64,000 bases of DNA from Amblyomma americanum (GCF_052857255.1 NW_027526666.1:100163-164162); one strand, 5' to 3'. Positions 1 to 12,575 are shown, counted from the stretch's first letter. The notes: generated from the letters alone by a model not told the origin. Made by a program: numbers and translations.

Positions 1-137
1 TTCTCTCAGAACTGCGCGAAAACTTGTATTCCGGCTCAAAACAACGGGATACATCGTTTTAGATCGAAACTAGCAAGATTCACGAGCATCGATTTTACAA
101 GTCGTCGAAAAATAGAGTAGAGAATGGTGTAAACTTT
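1..137 (+). repeat. First complete monomer (phase reference)
   Basis: This monomer sets the phase used in this annotation. Most monomers carry one ATCGAT (about 90-95 with these landmarks) and three TCGA sites. Many carry TTCTCGAGC in place of TTCACGAGC, which creates CTCGAG. The end of this copy (GAAAAATAGAGTAGAGAATGG) is a rare variant, repeated two monomers later at 381 and again at 57040 and, in part, near 59935. A typical monomer has about 58 G or C in 137 bases. Confidence 0.95.
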
Positions 138-889
138 TTCTCTCAGAACTGCGCGAAAACTTGTATTCCGGCTCAAAACAACGGAATACATCGTTTTAGA
201 TCGAAACTAGCAAGATTCTCGAGCATCCATTTTACAAGTCGTCGAAGAGTAGACGAGAGAAAGGTGGAAACTTTTTCTCTCAGAACTGCGCGAAAACTTG
301 TATTCCGGCTCAAAACAACGGGATACATCGTTTTAGATCGAAACTAGCAAGATTCACGAGCATCGATTTTACAAGTCGTCGAAAAATAGAGTAGAGAATG
401 GTGTAAACATTTTCTCTCAGAACTGCGCGAAAACTTGTACTCCGGCTCAAAACAACGGGATAAATCGTTTTAGATCGAAACTAGCAAGATTCTCGAGCAT
501 CCATTTTACAAGTCGTCGAAGAGTAGACGAGAGAAAGGTGGAAACTTTTTCTCTCAGAACTGCGCGAAAACTTGTATTCCGGCTCAAAACAACGGAATAC
601 ATCGTTTTAGATCGAAACTAGCAAGATTCACGAGCATCGATTTTACAAGTCGTCGAAGAGTAGACAGAGAAAGGTGGAAAGTTTTTCTCTCAGAACTGCG
701 CGAAAACTTGTATTCTGGATCAAAACAACGGGATACATCGTTTTAGATCGAAACTAGCAAGATTCACGAGCCTCCATTTTACAAGTCGTCGAAGAGTAGA
801 CGAGAGAAAGGTGGCAACTTTTTCTCTCAGAACTGCGCGAAAACTTGTATTCCGGCTCAAAACAACGGGATACATCGTTTTAGATCGAA

Positions 890-2400
890 ACTAGCAAGAT
901 TCACGAGCATCGACTTTACAAGTCGTCGAAGAATAGAGTAGAGAAAGGTGGAAACTTTTTCTCTCATAAATGCGCGAAAACTTGATTTCCGGCTCAAAAC
1001 AACGGGATACATCGTTTTAGATCGAAACTAGCAAGATTCACGAGCATCCATTTTACAAGTCGTCGAAGAGTAGACGAGAGAAAGGTGGAAACTTTTTATC
1101 TCAGAACTGCACGAAAACTTGTGTTCCGGCTCAAAACAACGGGATACATCGTTTTGGATCGAAACTAGCAAGATTCACGAGCATCGATTTTACAAGTCGT
1201 CGAAGGGTAGACGAGAGAGAGCTGAAAACTTTTTATCTCAGAACTGCGCGAAAACTTTTAATCCGGCTCAAAACAACGGGATACATCGTTTTAGATCGAA
1301 ACTAGCAAGATTCACGTGCATCGATTTTACAAGTCGTCGAAGAGTAGACGAGAGAGAGCTGAAAACTTTTTATCTCAGAACTGCGCGAAAACTTGTATTC
1401 CGGCTCAAAACAACGGCATACATCGTTTTAGAACGAAACTAGCAAGATTCACGTGCATCGATTTTACAAGTCGCGAAGAGTAGACGAGAGAGAGCTGAAA
1501 ACTTTTTATCTCAGAACTGCGCGAAAACTTGTATTCCGGCTCAAAACAACGGGATACATCGTTTTAGAACGAAACTAGCAAGATTCTCGAGCATCGATTT
1601 TACAAGTCGTCGAAGAGTAGACGAGAGAAAGGTGGAAACTTTTTCTCTCAGAACTGCGCGAAAACTTGTATTCCGGCTCAAAACAACGGGATACATCGTT
1701 TTAGAACGAAACTAGCAAGATTCTCGAGCATCGATTTTACAAGTCGTCGAAGAGTAGACGAGAGAAAGGTGGAAACTTTTTCTCTCAGAACTGCGCGAAA
1801 ACTTGTATTCCGGCTCAAAACAACGAGATACATCGTTTTAGATCGAAACTAGCAAGATTCACGAGCATCGATTTTACAAGTCGTCGAAGTGCAGACGAGA
1901 GAAAGGTGGAAACTTTTTCTCTCAGAACTGCGCGAAAACTTGTATTCCGGCTCAAAACAACGGGATACATCGTTTTCGATCGAAACTAGCAAGATTCACG
2001 AGCATCGATTTTACAAGTCGTCGAAGAGTAGACAAGAGAAAGGTGGAAACTTTTTCTCTCAGAACTGCGCGAAAACTTGTATTCCGGCTCAAAACAACGG
2101 GATACATCGTTTTAGATCCAAACTAGCAAGATTCACGAGCATCGATTTTACAAGTCGTCGAAGAGTAGACGAGAGAGAGCTGAAAACTTTTTATCTCAGT
2201 ACTGCGCGAAAACTTTTAATCCGGCTCAAAACAACGGGATATATTGTTTTAGATCGAAACTAGCAAGATTCGCGAGCATCGATTTTGCAAGTCGTCGAAG
2301 AATAGACGAGAGAAAGGTGGAAACTTTTTCTCTCAGAACTGCGCGAAAACTTGTATTCCGGCTGAAAACAACGGGATACATCGTTTTAGATCGAAACTAG
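890..2400. repeat. 1.5-kb segment duplicated at 26833-28343
   Basis: Landmarks keep one constant offset of 25943 bp: ACTTGATTTCCGG (CTTGATT at 981 and 26924), the TTTTGGATCG monomer, and GGCTGAAAAC (GCTG at 2361 and 28304). The left edge is set by loss of match before about 890, where this copy has GATACATCGTTTTAGATCG and the other has GATACATTGTTTTAATTCG. The right edge is where this copy jumps to a CATCCATTTTAC monomer while the other continues with CTCGAGCATCG. It shows that the left and right G-type blocks are parts of one family. Confidence 0.85.
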
Positions 2401-2689
2401 CAAGATTCACGAGCATCCATTTTACAAGTCGTCGAAGAGTAGACGAGAGAAAGGTGGAAACTTTTTATCTCAGAACTGCACGAAAACTTGTGTTCCGGCT
2501 CAAAACAACGGGATACATCGTTTTGGATCGAAACTAGCAAGATTCACGAGCATCGATTTTACAAGTCGTCGAAGGGTAGACGAGAGAGAGCTGAAAACTT
2601 TTTATCTCAGAACTGCGCGAAAACCTTTAATCCGGCTCAAAACAACGGGATACATCGTTTTAGATCGAAACTAGCAAGATTCACGTGAA

Positions 2690-3810
2690 TCGATTTTACA
2701 AGTCGTCGAAGAGTAGACGAGAAAAAGGTGTAAATTTTTCTCTCAGAACTGCGCGAAAACATGTATTCCGGCTCAAAACAACGGATACATCGTTTTAGAT
2801 CGAAACTAGCAAGATTCACAAGCATCGATTTTACAAGTCGTCGAAGAGAACGAGAGAAAGGTGTAAACTTTTTCTCTCAGAACTGCGCGAAAACTTGTAT
2901 TCCGGCTCAAAACAACGGGATACATTGTTTTAGATCAAAACAAGCAAAATTCACGAGCATCGATTTTACAAGTCGTCGAAGAGTAGACGAGAGAAAGGTG
3001 TAAACTTTTTTCTCTAAAAACTGCGCGAAAACTTGTATTCCGGCTCAAAACAACGGGATACATCGTTTTAGACCGAAACTAGCAAGATTCACGAGCATCA
3101 ATTTTACAAGTCGTCGAAGTGTAGACGAGAGAAAGGTGTAAAATTTTCTCTCAGAACTGCGCGAAAACTTGTATTCCGGCTCAAAACAACGGGATACATC
3201 GTTTTAGATCGAAAATAGCAAGATTCAGGAGCATCGATTTTACAAGTCGTCGAAGAGTAGACGAGAAAAAGGTGTAAATTTTTCTCTCAGAACTGCGTGA
3301 AAACCTGTATTCCGGCTCAAAACAACGGATACATCGTTTTAGATCGAAACTAGCAAGATTCAGGAGCATCGATTTTACAAGTCGTCGAAGAGTAGACGAG
3401 AAAAAGGTGTAAATTTTTCTCTCAGAACTGCGCGAAAACATGTATTCCGGCTCAAAACAACGGATACAACGTTTTAGATCGAAACTAGCAAGATTCAGGA
3501 GCATCGAGTTTACAAGTCGTCGAAGAGTAGACGAGAAAAAGGTGTAAATTTTTCTCTCAGAACTGCGCGAAAACATGTATTCCGGCTCAAAACAACGGAT
3601 ACATCGTTTTAGATCGAAACTAGCAAGATTCACAAGCATCGATTTTACAAGTCGTCGAAGAGAACGAGAGAAAGGTGTAAACTTTTTCTCTCAGAACTGC
3701 GCGCAAACTTGTATTCCGGCTCAAAACAACGGGATACATTGTTTTAGATTAAAACAAGCAAAATTCACGAGCATCGATTTTACAAGTCGTCGAAGAGTAG
3801 ACGAGAGAAA
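2690..3810. repeat. 1.1-kb T-type segment duplicated at 12654-13774
   Basis: The copy lies exactly 9964 bp downstream: ATGTATTCC at 2761 and 12725, and the run of CAGGAGCATCG monomers at about 3230-3560 and 13190-13530. It contains three consecutive CAGGAGCATCG monomers with GACGAGAAAAAGG endings, then a CACAAGCATCG monomer and a GAGAACGAG monomer. Point differences are few, for example GAGTTTACAAG near 3505 and GCGCGCAAACTTG near 3702. The match stops at 3811/13775, where the downstream copy switches to the G-type ending. Confidence 0.85.
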
Positions 3811-6023
3811 GGTGTAAACTTTTTTCTCTAAAAACTGCGCGAAAACTTGTATTCCGGCTCAAAACAACGGGGTACATCGTTTTAGACCGAAACTAGCAAG
3901 ATTCACGAGCATCGATTTTACAAGTCGTCGAAGTGTAGACGAGAGAAAGGTGTAAAATTTTCTCTCAGAACTGCGCGGAAACTTGTATTCCGGCTCAAAA
4001 CAACGGGATACATCGTTTTAGATCGAAACTAGCAAGATTCACAAGCATTGATGTTACAAGTCGTCGAAGAGTAAACGAGAGAAAGGTGTAAAATTTTCCC
4101 TCAGAACTGCGCGAAAACTTGTATTCCGGCTCAAAACAACGGGATACATTGTTTTAGATCGAAACTAGCAAGATTCACGAGCATCGATTTTACAAGTTGT
4201 CGAAGAGTAGACGAAAGAAAGGTGTAAACTTTTTCTCTCAGAACTGCGCGAAAACTTGTGTTCCGGCTCAAAACGACGGGATACATCGTTTTAGATCGAA
4301 ACTAGCAAGATTCACGAGCATCGATTTTACAAGTTGTCGAAGAGTAGACGAAAGAAAGGTGTAAACTTTTTCTTTCAGAACTGCGCGAAAACTAGTATTC
4401 CGGCTCAAAACAACGGGATACATCGTTTTAGACCGAAACTAGCAAGATTCACAAGCATCGATTTTACAAGTCGTCGAAGAGGAGAAGAGAGAAAGGTGTA
4501 AACTTTTTCTCTCAGAACTGCACGAAAACTTGTATTCCGGCTCAAAACAACGGGATACATCGTTTTAGACCGAAACTAGCAAGATTCACAAGCATCGATT
4601 TTACAAGTCGTCGAAGAGTAGAAGAGAGAAAGGTGTAAACTTTTTCTCTCAGAACTGCACGAAAACTTGTATTCCGGCTCAAAACAACAGGATACATCGT
4701 TTTAGATCGAAACTAGCAAGATTCAGGAGCATCGATTTTACAAGTCGTCGAAGAGTAGACGAGAAAAAGGTGTAAATTTTTCTCTCAGAACTGCGCGAAA
4801 ACATGTATTCCGGCTCTAAACAACGGATACATCGTTTTAGATCGAAACTAGCAAGATTCACAAGCATCGATTTTACAAGTCGTCGAAGAGAACGAGAGAA
4901 AGGTGTAAACTTTTTCTCTCAGAACTGCGCGCAAACTTGTATTCCGGCTCAAAACAACGGGATACATTGTTTTAGATCAAAACAAGCAAAATTCACGAGC
5001 ATCGATTTTACAAGTCGTCGAAGAGTAGACGAGAGAAAGGTGTAAACTTTTTTCTCTAAAAACTGCGCGAAAACTTGTATTCCGGCTCAAAACAACGGGG
5101 TACATCGTTTTAGACCGAAACTAGCAAGATTCACGAGCACCGATTTTACAAGTCGTCGAAGTGTAGACGAGAGAAAGGTGTAAAATTTTCTCTCAGAACT
5201 GCGCGAAAACTTGTATTCCGGCTCAAAACAACGGGATACATCGTTTTAGATCGAAACTAGCAAGATTCACAAGCATTGATTTTACAAGTCGTCGAAGAGT
5301 AGACGAGAGAAAGGTGTAAAATTTTCCCTCAGAACTGCGCGAAAACTTGTATTCCGGCTCAAAACAACGGGATACATTGTTTTAGATCGAAACTAGCAAG
5401 ATTCACGAGCATCGATTTTACAAGTCGTCGAAGAGTAGACGAGAGAAAGGTGTAAACTTTTTCTCTCAGAACTGCGCGAAAACTTGTGTTCCGGCTCAAA
5501 ACGACGGGATACATCGTTTTAGATCGAAACTAGCAAGATTCACGAGCATCGATTTTACAAGTTGTCGAAGAGTAGACGAAAGAAAGGTGTAAACTTTCTC
5601 TCTCAGATCTGCGCGAAAACTTGTTTTCCGGCTCAAAACAACGGGATACATCGTTTTAGATCTAAAACTAGCAAGATTAACGAGCAACGATTTTACAAGT
5701 CGTCAAAGAGTAGACGAGAGAAAGGTGTAAACTTTTTCTCTCAGAACTGCGCGAAAACTAGTATTCCGGCTCAAAACAACGGGATACATCGTTTTAGACC
5801 GAAACTAGCAAGATTCACAAGCATCGATTTTACAAGTCGTCGAAGAGGAGAAGAGAGAAAGGTGTAAACTTTTTCTCTCAGAACTGCACGAAAACTTGTA
5901 ATCCGGCTCAAAACAACGGGATACATCGTTTTAGACCGAAACCAGCAAGATTCACAAGCATCGATTTTACAAGTCGTCGAAGAGTAGACGAGAGAAAGGT
6001 TTAAACTTTTTCTCTCAGAACTG
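3700..6023. repeat. 17-monomer higher-order repeat, copy 1 (2324 bp)
   Basis: Rare landmarks repeat with a period of 2324 bp. ACTAGT within GAAAACTAGTATTCC lies at 4391 and 6715, and again at 5757 and 8081. The TTTTTTCTCTAAAAACTG monomer at 3811 recurs at 6135. Within the unit a similar monomer with GGGGTACATCG appears at about 3869 and 5097 (1228 bp, nine monomers), and at 6193 (GGGGCACATCG) eight monomers further on. The unit is therefore itself a 9+8 composite. The unit edges are arbitrary by one monomer because the array is continuous. Confidence 0.85.
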
Positions 6024-8347
6024 CGCGAAAAGTTGTATTCCGGCTCAAAACAACGGGATACATTGTTTTAGATCAAAACAAGCAAAATTCACGAGCATCG
6101 ATTTTACAAGTCGTCGAAGAGTAGACGAGAGAAAGGTGTAAACTTTTTTCTCTAAAAACTGCGCGAAAACTTGTATTCCGGCTCAAAACAACGGGGCACA
6201 TCGTTTTAGACCGAAACTAGCAAGATTCACGAGCATCGATTTTACAAGTCGTCGAAGTGTAGACGAGAGAAAGGTGTAAAATTTTCTCTCAGAACTGCGC
6301 GGAAACTTGTATTCCGGCTCAAAACAACGGGATACATCGTTTTAGATCGAAACTAGCAAGATTCACAAGCATTGATGTTACAAGTCGTCGAAGAGTAGAC
6401 GAGAGAAAGGTGTAAATTTTTCCCTCAGAACTGCGCGAAAACTTGTATTCCGGCTCAAAACAACGGGATACATTGTTTTAGATCGAAACTAGCAAGATTC
6501 ACGAGCATCGATTTTACAAGTTGTCGAAGAGTAGACGAAAGAAAGGTGTAAACTTTTTCTCTCAGAACTGCGCGAAAACTTGTGTTCCGGCTCAAAACGA
6601 CGGGATACATCGTTTTAGATCGAAACTAGCAAGATTCACGAGCATCGATTTTACAAGTTGTCGAAGAGTAGACGAAAGAAAGGTGTAAACTTTTTCTCTC
6701 AGAACTGCGCGAAAACTAGTATTCCGGCTCAAAACAACGGGATACATCGTTTTAGACCGAAACTAGCAAGATTCACAAGCATCGATTTTACAAGTCGTCG
6801 AAGAGGAGAAGAGAGAAAGGTGTAAACTTTTTCTCTCAGAACTGCACGAAAACTTGTATTCCGGCTCAAAACAACGGGATACATCGTTTTAGACCGAAAC
6901 TAGCAAGATTCACAAGCATCGATTTTACAAGTCGTCGAAGAGTAGAAGAGAGAAAGGTGTAAACTTTTTCTCTCAGAACTGCACGAAAACTTGTATTCCG
7001 GCTCAAAACAACAGGATACATCGTTTTAGATCGAAACTAGCAAGATTCAGGAGCATCGATTTTACAAGTCGTCGAAGAGTAGACGAGAAAAAGGTGTAAA
7101 TTTTTCTCTCAGAACTGCGCGAAAACATGTATTCCGGCTCAAAACAACGGATACATCGTTTTAGATCGAAACTAGCAAGATTCACAAGCATCGATTTTAC
7201 AAGTCGTCGAAGAGAACGAGAGAAAGGTGTAAACTTTTTCTCTCAGAACTGCGCGCAAACTTGTATTCCGGCTCAAAGCAACGGGATACATTGTTTTAGA
7301 TCAAAACAAGCAAAATTCACGAGCATCGATTTTACAAGTCGTCGAAGAGTAGACGAGAGAAAGGTGTAAACTTTTTTCTCTAAAAACTGCGCGAAAACTT
7401 GTATTCCGGCACAAAAAAAAGGGGTACATCGTTTTAGACCGAAACTAGCAAGATTCACGAGCACCGATTTTACAAGTCGTCGAAGTGTAGACGAGAGAAA
7501 GGTGTAAAATTTTCTCTCAGAACTGCGCGAAAACTTGTATTCCGGCTCAAAACAACGGGATACATCGTTTTAGATCGAAACTAGCAAGATTCACAAGCAT
7601 TGATTTTACAAGTCGTCGAAGAGTAGACGAGAGAAAGGTGTAAAATTTTCCCTCAGAACTGCGCGAAAACTTGTATTCCGGCTCAAAACAACGGGATACA
7701 TTGTTTTAGATCGAAACTAGCAAGATTCACGAGCATCGATTTTACAAGTCGTCGAAGAGTAGACGAGAGAAAGGTGTAAACTTTTTCTCTCAGAACTGCG
7801 CGAAAACTTGTGTTCCGGCTCAAAACGACGGGATACATCGTTTTAGATCGAAACTAGCAAGATTCACGAGCATCGATTTTACAAGTTGTCGAAGAGTAGA
7901 CGAAAGAAAGGTGTAAACTTTCTCTCTCAGATCTGCGCGAAAACTTGTTTTCCGGCTCAAAACAACGGGATACATCGTTTTAGATCTAAAACTAGCAAGA
8001 TTAACGAGCAACGATTTTACAAGTCGTCAAAGAGTAGACGAGAGAAAGGTGTAAACTTTTTCTCTCAGAACTGCGCGAAAACTAGTATTCCGGCTCAAAA
8101 CAACGGGATACATCGTTTTAGACCGAAACTAGCAAGATTCACAAGCATCGATTTTACAAGTCGTCGAAGAGGAGAAGAGAGAAAGGTGTAAACTTTTTCT
8201 CTCAGAACTGCACGAAAACTTGTCATCCGGCTCAAAACAACGGGATACATCGTTTTAGACCGAAACCAGCAAGATTCACAAGCATCGATTTTACAAGTCG
8301 TCGAAGAGTAGACGAGAGAAAGGTTTAAACTTTTTCTCTCAGAACTG
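6024..8347. repeat. 17-monomer higher-order repeat, copy 2 (2324 bp)
   Basis: This is a near-identical copy of 3700-6023, with both ACTAGT landmarks at the expected places (6715 and 8081). The GTTTAAAC site at 5999 recurs at 8323, also 2324 bp. A private change is CGGCACAAAAAAAAGGGG near 7410, an A-rich slip in an otherwise conserved core. After about 8347 the sequence leaves this HOR and enters cassette K. Confidence 0.85.
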
Positions 8348-9570
8348 CGCGAAAACATGTATTCCGGCTCAAAACAACGGATACATCGTTTTAGATCGAA
8401 ACTAACAAGATTCACAAGCATTGATTTTACAAGTCGTCGAAGAGAACGAGAGAAAGGTGTAAACTTTTTCTCTCAGAACTGCGCGAAAACTTGTATTCCG
8501 GCTCAAAACAAAGGGATACATTGTTTTAGATCAAAAAAAGCAAAATTCAAGAGCATCGATTTTACAAGTCGTCGAAGAGTAGACGAGAGAAAGGCGTAAA
8601 CTTTTTTCTCTAAAAACTTCGCGAAAACTTGTATTCCGGCTCAAAACAACGGGATACATCGTTTTAGACCGAAACTAGCAAGATTCACGAGCATCGATTT
8701 TACAAGTCGTCGAAGAGAATGAGAGAAAGGTGTAAACTTTTTCTCTAAGAACTGCGCGAAAACTTCTATTCCTGCTCAACACAACGGGATACATCGTTTT
8801 AGATCGAAACAAACAAAATTCACGAGCATCGATTTTACAAGTCGTCGAAGAGTAGACGAGAGAAAGGTGTAAACCATTACTCTCAGAACTGCGCGAAAAC
8901 TTGTATTCCGGCTCAAAACAACGGGATACAACGTTTTAGATCGAAACTAGCAAGATTCACGGGCATCAATTTTACAAGTCGTCGAAGAGTAGACGAGAGA
9001 AAGGTGCAAAATTTTCTCTAAGAACTGCGCGAAAACTTGTATTCCTGCTCAACACAACGGGATACATCGTTTTAGATCGAAACAAGCAAAATTCACGAGC
9101 ATCGATTTTACAAGTCGTCGAAGAGTGGACGAGAGAAAGGTGTAAACTTTTTCTCTCAGAACTGCGCGAAAACTTGTATTCCGGCTCAAAACAACGGCAT
9201 ACATCGTTTTAGATTGAAACTAGCAAGATTAACGAGCATCGATATTACAAGTCGTCGAAGAGTAGACGAGAGAAAGGTGTAAACTTTTTCTCTCAGATCG
9301 GTGCGAAAACTTGTTTTCCGGCTCAAAACAACAGAATACATTGTTTTAGATCGAAACTAGCAAAATTCACGAGCATCGATTTTACAAGTCGTCGAAGAGT
9401 AGTCGAGAGAAAGGTGTAAACTTTTTCTCTCAGAACTGCGCGACAACTTGTATTCCGGCTCAAAACAACGGGATACATCGTTTTAGACCGAAACCAGCAA
9501 GATTCACAAGCATTGATTTTACAAGTCGTCGAAGAGTAGACGAGAGAAAGGTTTAAACTTTTTTTCTCAG
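8343..9570. repeat. Cassette K, copy 1
   Basis: The cassette is marked by a monomer with GTGTAAACCATTACTCTCAG (AAACCATTAC at 8871), flanked by AAAACTTCTATTCCTGCTC, GAGAATGAGAG, CACGGGCATCAATTTTAC and GATTGAAACTAGCAAGATTA monomers. The TTCCTGCTCAACACAAC core is a rare change in the otherwise conserved CCGGCTCAAAACAAC region. It ends after CAGATCGGTGCG (9296) and a GACCGAAACCAGC monomer. Confidence 0.8.
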
Positions 9571-9589
9571 AACTGCGCGAAAACTTGTA

Positions 9590-10530
9590 TTCCGGCTCAA
9601 AACAACGGGGTACATCGTTTTAGACCGAAACTAGCAAGATTCACGAGCATCGATTTTACAAGTCGTCGAAGTGTAGACGAGAGAAAGGTGTAAACTTTTC
9701 TCTCAGAACTGCGCGAAAACTTGTATTCCGGCTCAAAACAACGGGATACATCGTTTTAGATCGAAACTAGCAAGATTCACAAGCATTGATTTTACAAGTC
9801 GTCGAAGAGTAGACGAGAGAAAGGTGTAAAATTTTCCCTCAGAACTGCGCGAAAACTTGTATTCCGGCTCAAAACAAGGGGATACATTGTTTTAGATCGA
9901 AACTAGCAAGATTCACGAGCATCGATTTTACAAGTCGTCGAAGAGTAGACGAGAGAAAGGTGTAAACTTTTTCTCTCAGAACTGCGCGAAAACTTGTGTT
10001 CCGGCTCAAAACGACGGGATACATCGTTTTAGATCGAAACTAGCAAGATTCACGAGCATCATGTTTACAAGTCGTCGAAGAGTAGACGAAAGAAAGGTGT
10101 ACACTTTCTCTCTCAGATCTGCGCGAAAACTTGTTTTCCGGCTCAAAACAACGGGATACATCGTTTTAGATCTAAAACTAGCAAGATTAACGAGCAACGA
10201 TTTTACAAGTCGTCAAAGAGTAGACGAGAGAAAGGTGTAAACTTTTTCTCTCAGAACTGCGCGAAAACTTGTATTCCGGCTCAAAACAACGGGATACATC
10301 GTTTTAGACCGAAACTAGCAAGATTCACAAGCATCGATTTTACAAGTCGTCGAAGAGGAGAAGAGAGAAAGGTGTAAACTTTTTCTCTCAGAACTGCACG
10401 AAAACTTGTAATCCGGCTCAAAACAACGGGATACATCGTTTTAGACCGAAACCAGCAAGATTCACAAGCATCGATTTTACAAGTCGTCGAAGAGTAGACG
10501 AGAGAAAGGTTTAAACTTTTTCTCTCAGAA
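9590..10530. repeat. Partial third copy of the 17-monomer repeat
   Basis: It matches 7403-8344 with an offset of about 2186-2187 bp, that is the 2324-bp period less one monomer. The GGGGTACATCG monomer at 9608 pairs with 7421, and the GTTTAAAC at 10509 pairs with 8323. A private change is CATCATGTTTACAAG near 10058. The monomer deletion separates it from a simple third unit. Confidence 0.75.
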
Positions 10531-11344
10531 CTGCGCGAAAACTTGTATTCCGGCTCAAAACAACGGGATACAACGTTTTAGATCGAAACTAGCAAGATTC
10601 AGGAGCATCGATTTTACAAGTCGTCGAAGAGAACGAGAGAAAGGTGTAAACTTTTTCTCTCAGAACTGCGCGAAAACTTGTATTCCGGCTCAAAACAACG
10701 GGATACATTGTTTTAGATCAAAACAAGCAAAATTCACGAGCATCGATTTTACAAGTCTTTGAAGAGTAGACGAGAGAAAGGTGTAAAATTTTCTCTCAGA
10801 ACTGCGCGAAAACTTGTATTCCGGCTCAAAACAACGGGATACATCGTTTTAAATCGAAACTAGCAAGATTCACGAGCATCGATTTTACAAGTCGTCGAAG
10901 AGTAGACGAGAGAAAGGTGTAAACTTTTTCTCTCAGAACTGCGCGAAAACTTGTATTCCGGCTCAAAACAACGGGATACATCGTTTTAGACCGAAACTAG
11001 TAAGATTCACAAGCATCGATTTTACAAGTCGTCGAAGAGGAGAAGAGAGAAAGGTGTAAACTTTTTCTCTCAGAACTGCACGAAAACTTGTAATCCGGCT
11101 CAAAACAACGGGATACATCGTTTTAGACCGAAACCAGCAAGATTCACAAGCATCGATTTTACAAGTCGTCGAAGAGTAGACGAGAGAAAGGTTTAAACTT
11201 TTTTCTCTCAGAACTGCGCGAAAACTTGTATTCCGGCTCAAAACAACGGGATACAACGTTTTAGATCGAAACTAGCAAGATTCAGGAGCATCGATTTTAC
11301 AAGTCGTTGAAGAGTAGACGAGAAAAAGGTGTAAATTTTTCTCT
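10531..11344. repeat. T-type link between the 17-monomer repeat and cassette K copy 2
   Basis: Six monomers of T-type. The second half (about 10930-11200) repeats the GACCGAAACTAG, GAGGAGAAGAG and GACCGAAACCAGC series also seen at about 8080-8330 and 10250-10515. It contains GTTTAAAC at 11191 and a private ACTAGT made by GAAACTAGTAAG near 10997. No gene is present. Confidence 0.7.
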
Positions 11345-11347
11345 CAG

Positions 11348-12575
11348 AACTGCGCGAAAACATGTATTCCGGCTCAAAACAACGGATACATCGTTTTAGA
11401 TCGAAACTAACAAGATTCACAAGCATTGATTTTACAAGTCGTCGAAGAGAACGAGAGAAAGGTGTAAACTTTTTCTCTCAGAACTGCGCGAAAACTTGTA
11501 TTCCGGCTCAAAACAAAGGGATACATTGTTTTAGATCAAAACAAGCAAAATTCAAGAGCATCGATTTTACAAGTCGTCGAAGAGTAGACGAGAGAAAGGC
11601 GTAAACTTTTTTCTCTAAAAACTTCGCGAAAACTTGTATTCCGGCTGAATACAACGGGATACATCGTTTTAGACCGAAACTAGCAAGATTCACGAGCATC
11701 GATTTTACAAGTCGTCGAAGAGAATGAGAGAAAGGTGTAAACTTTTTCTCTAAGAACTGCGCGAAAACTTCTATTCCTGCTCAACACAACGGGATACATC
11801 GTTTTAGATCGAAACAAGCAAAATTCACGAGCATCGATTTTACAAGTCGTCGAAGAGTAGACGAGAGAAAGGTGTAAACCATTACTCTCAGAACTGCGCG
11901 AAAACTTGTATTCCGGCTCAAAACAACGGGATACAACGTTTTAGATCGAAACTAGCAAGATTCACGGGCATCAATTTTACAAGTCGTCGAAGAGTAGACG
12001 AGAGAAAGGTGTAAAATTTTCTCTAAGAACTGCGCGAAAACTTGTATTCCTGCTCAACACAACGGGATACATCGTTTTAGATCGAAACAAGCAAAATTCA
12101 CGAGCATCGATTTTACAAGTCGTCGAAGAGTGGACGAGAGAAAGGTGTAAATTTTTTCTCTCAGAACTGCGCGAAAACTTGTATTCCGGCTCAAAACAAC
12201 GGGATACACCGTTTTAGATTGAAACTAGCAAGATTAACGAGCATCGATTTTACAAGTCGTCGAAGAGTAGACGAGAGAAAGGTGTAAACTTTTTCTCTCA
12301 GATCGGTGCGAAAACTTGTATTCCGGCTCAAAACAACAGAATACATTGTTTTAGATCGAAACTAGCAAAATTCACGAGCATCGATTTTACATGTCGTCGA
12401 AGAGTAGTCGAGAGAAAGGTGTAAACTTTTTCTCTCAGAACTGCGCGACAACTTGTATCCGGCTCAAAACAACGGGATACATCGTTTTAGACCGAAACCA
12501 GCAAGATTCACAAGCATTGATTTTACAAGTCGTTGAAGAGTAGACGAGAGAAAGGTTTAAACTTTTTCTCTCAGA
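11348..12575. repeat. Cassette K, copy 2
   Basis: Offset from copy 1 is exactly 3005 bp at several landmarks: ATGTATTCC at 8357 and 11362, AAACCATTAC at 8871 and 11876, and GATCGGTGCG at 9296 and 12301. Small differences include GGCTGAATACAACG near 11647 and a 1-bp deletion in TTGTATCCGGC near 12455. After about 12575 it runs into the copy of the 2.69-3.81 kb segment. Confidence 0.8.

Larger units (their letters stand above)
1..2690. repeat. Left G-type block
   Basis: Monomers here end in AAAGGTGGAAAC, as in the right half of the window, apart from two with GAATGGTGTAAAC (about 123 and 397) that also belong to the right-half family. The rare variant at 107 recurs at 381 (274 bp, two monomers), a local dimeric periodicity. 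The stretch about 381-600 matches about 57040-57259. The block ends inside a monomer near 2690, where CACGTGAATCG is followed by GACGAGAAAAAGGTGTAAAT, the T-type ending. No gene is present. Confidence 0.85.

Noticed and set aside
3181..3639. Minus-strand open frame of 152 codons, with a similar one at 13145-13603
   Set aside because: Both lie in the duplicated run of CAGGAGCATCG monomers. These monomers are about 136 bp on average and keep the reverse frame open, giving a peptide that repeats itself. The match between the two comes from DNA duplication, not protein conservation.
7380..7430. A-rich change CGGCACAAAAAAAAGGGG as a possible element boundary or poly(A) tail
   Set aside because: It is a local change inside a normal monomer: the sequences on both sides continue in register and the total length is unchanged relative to neighbours.
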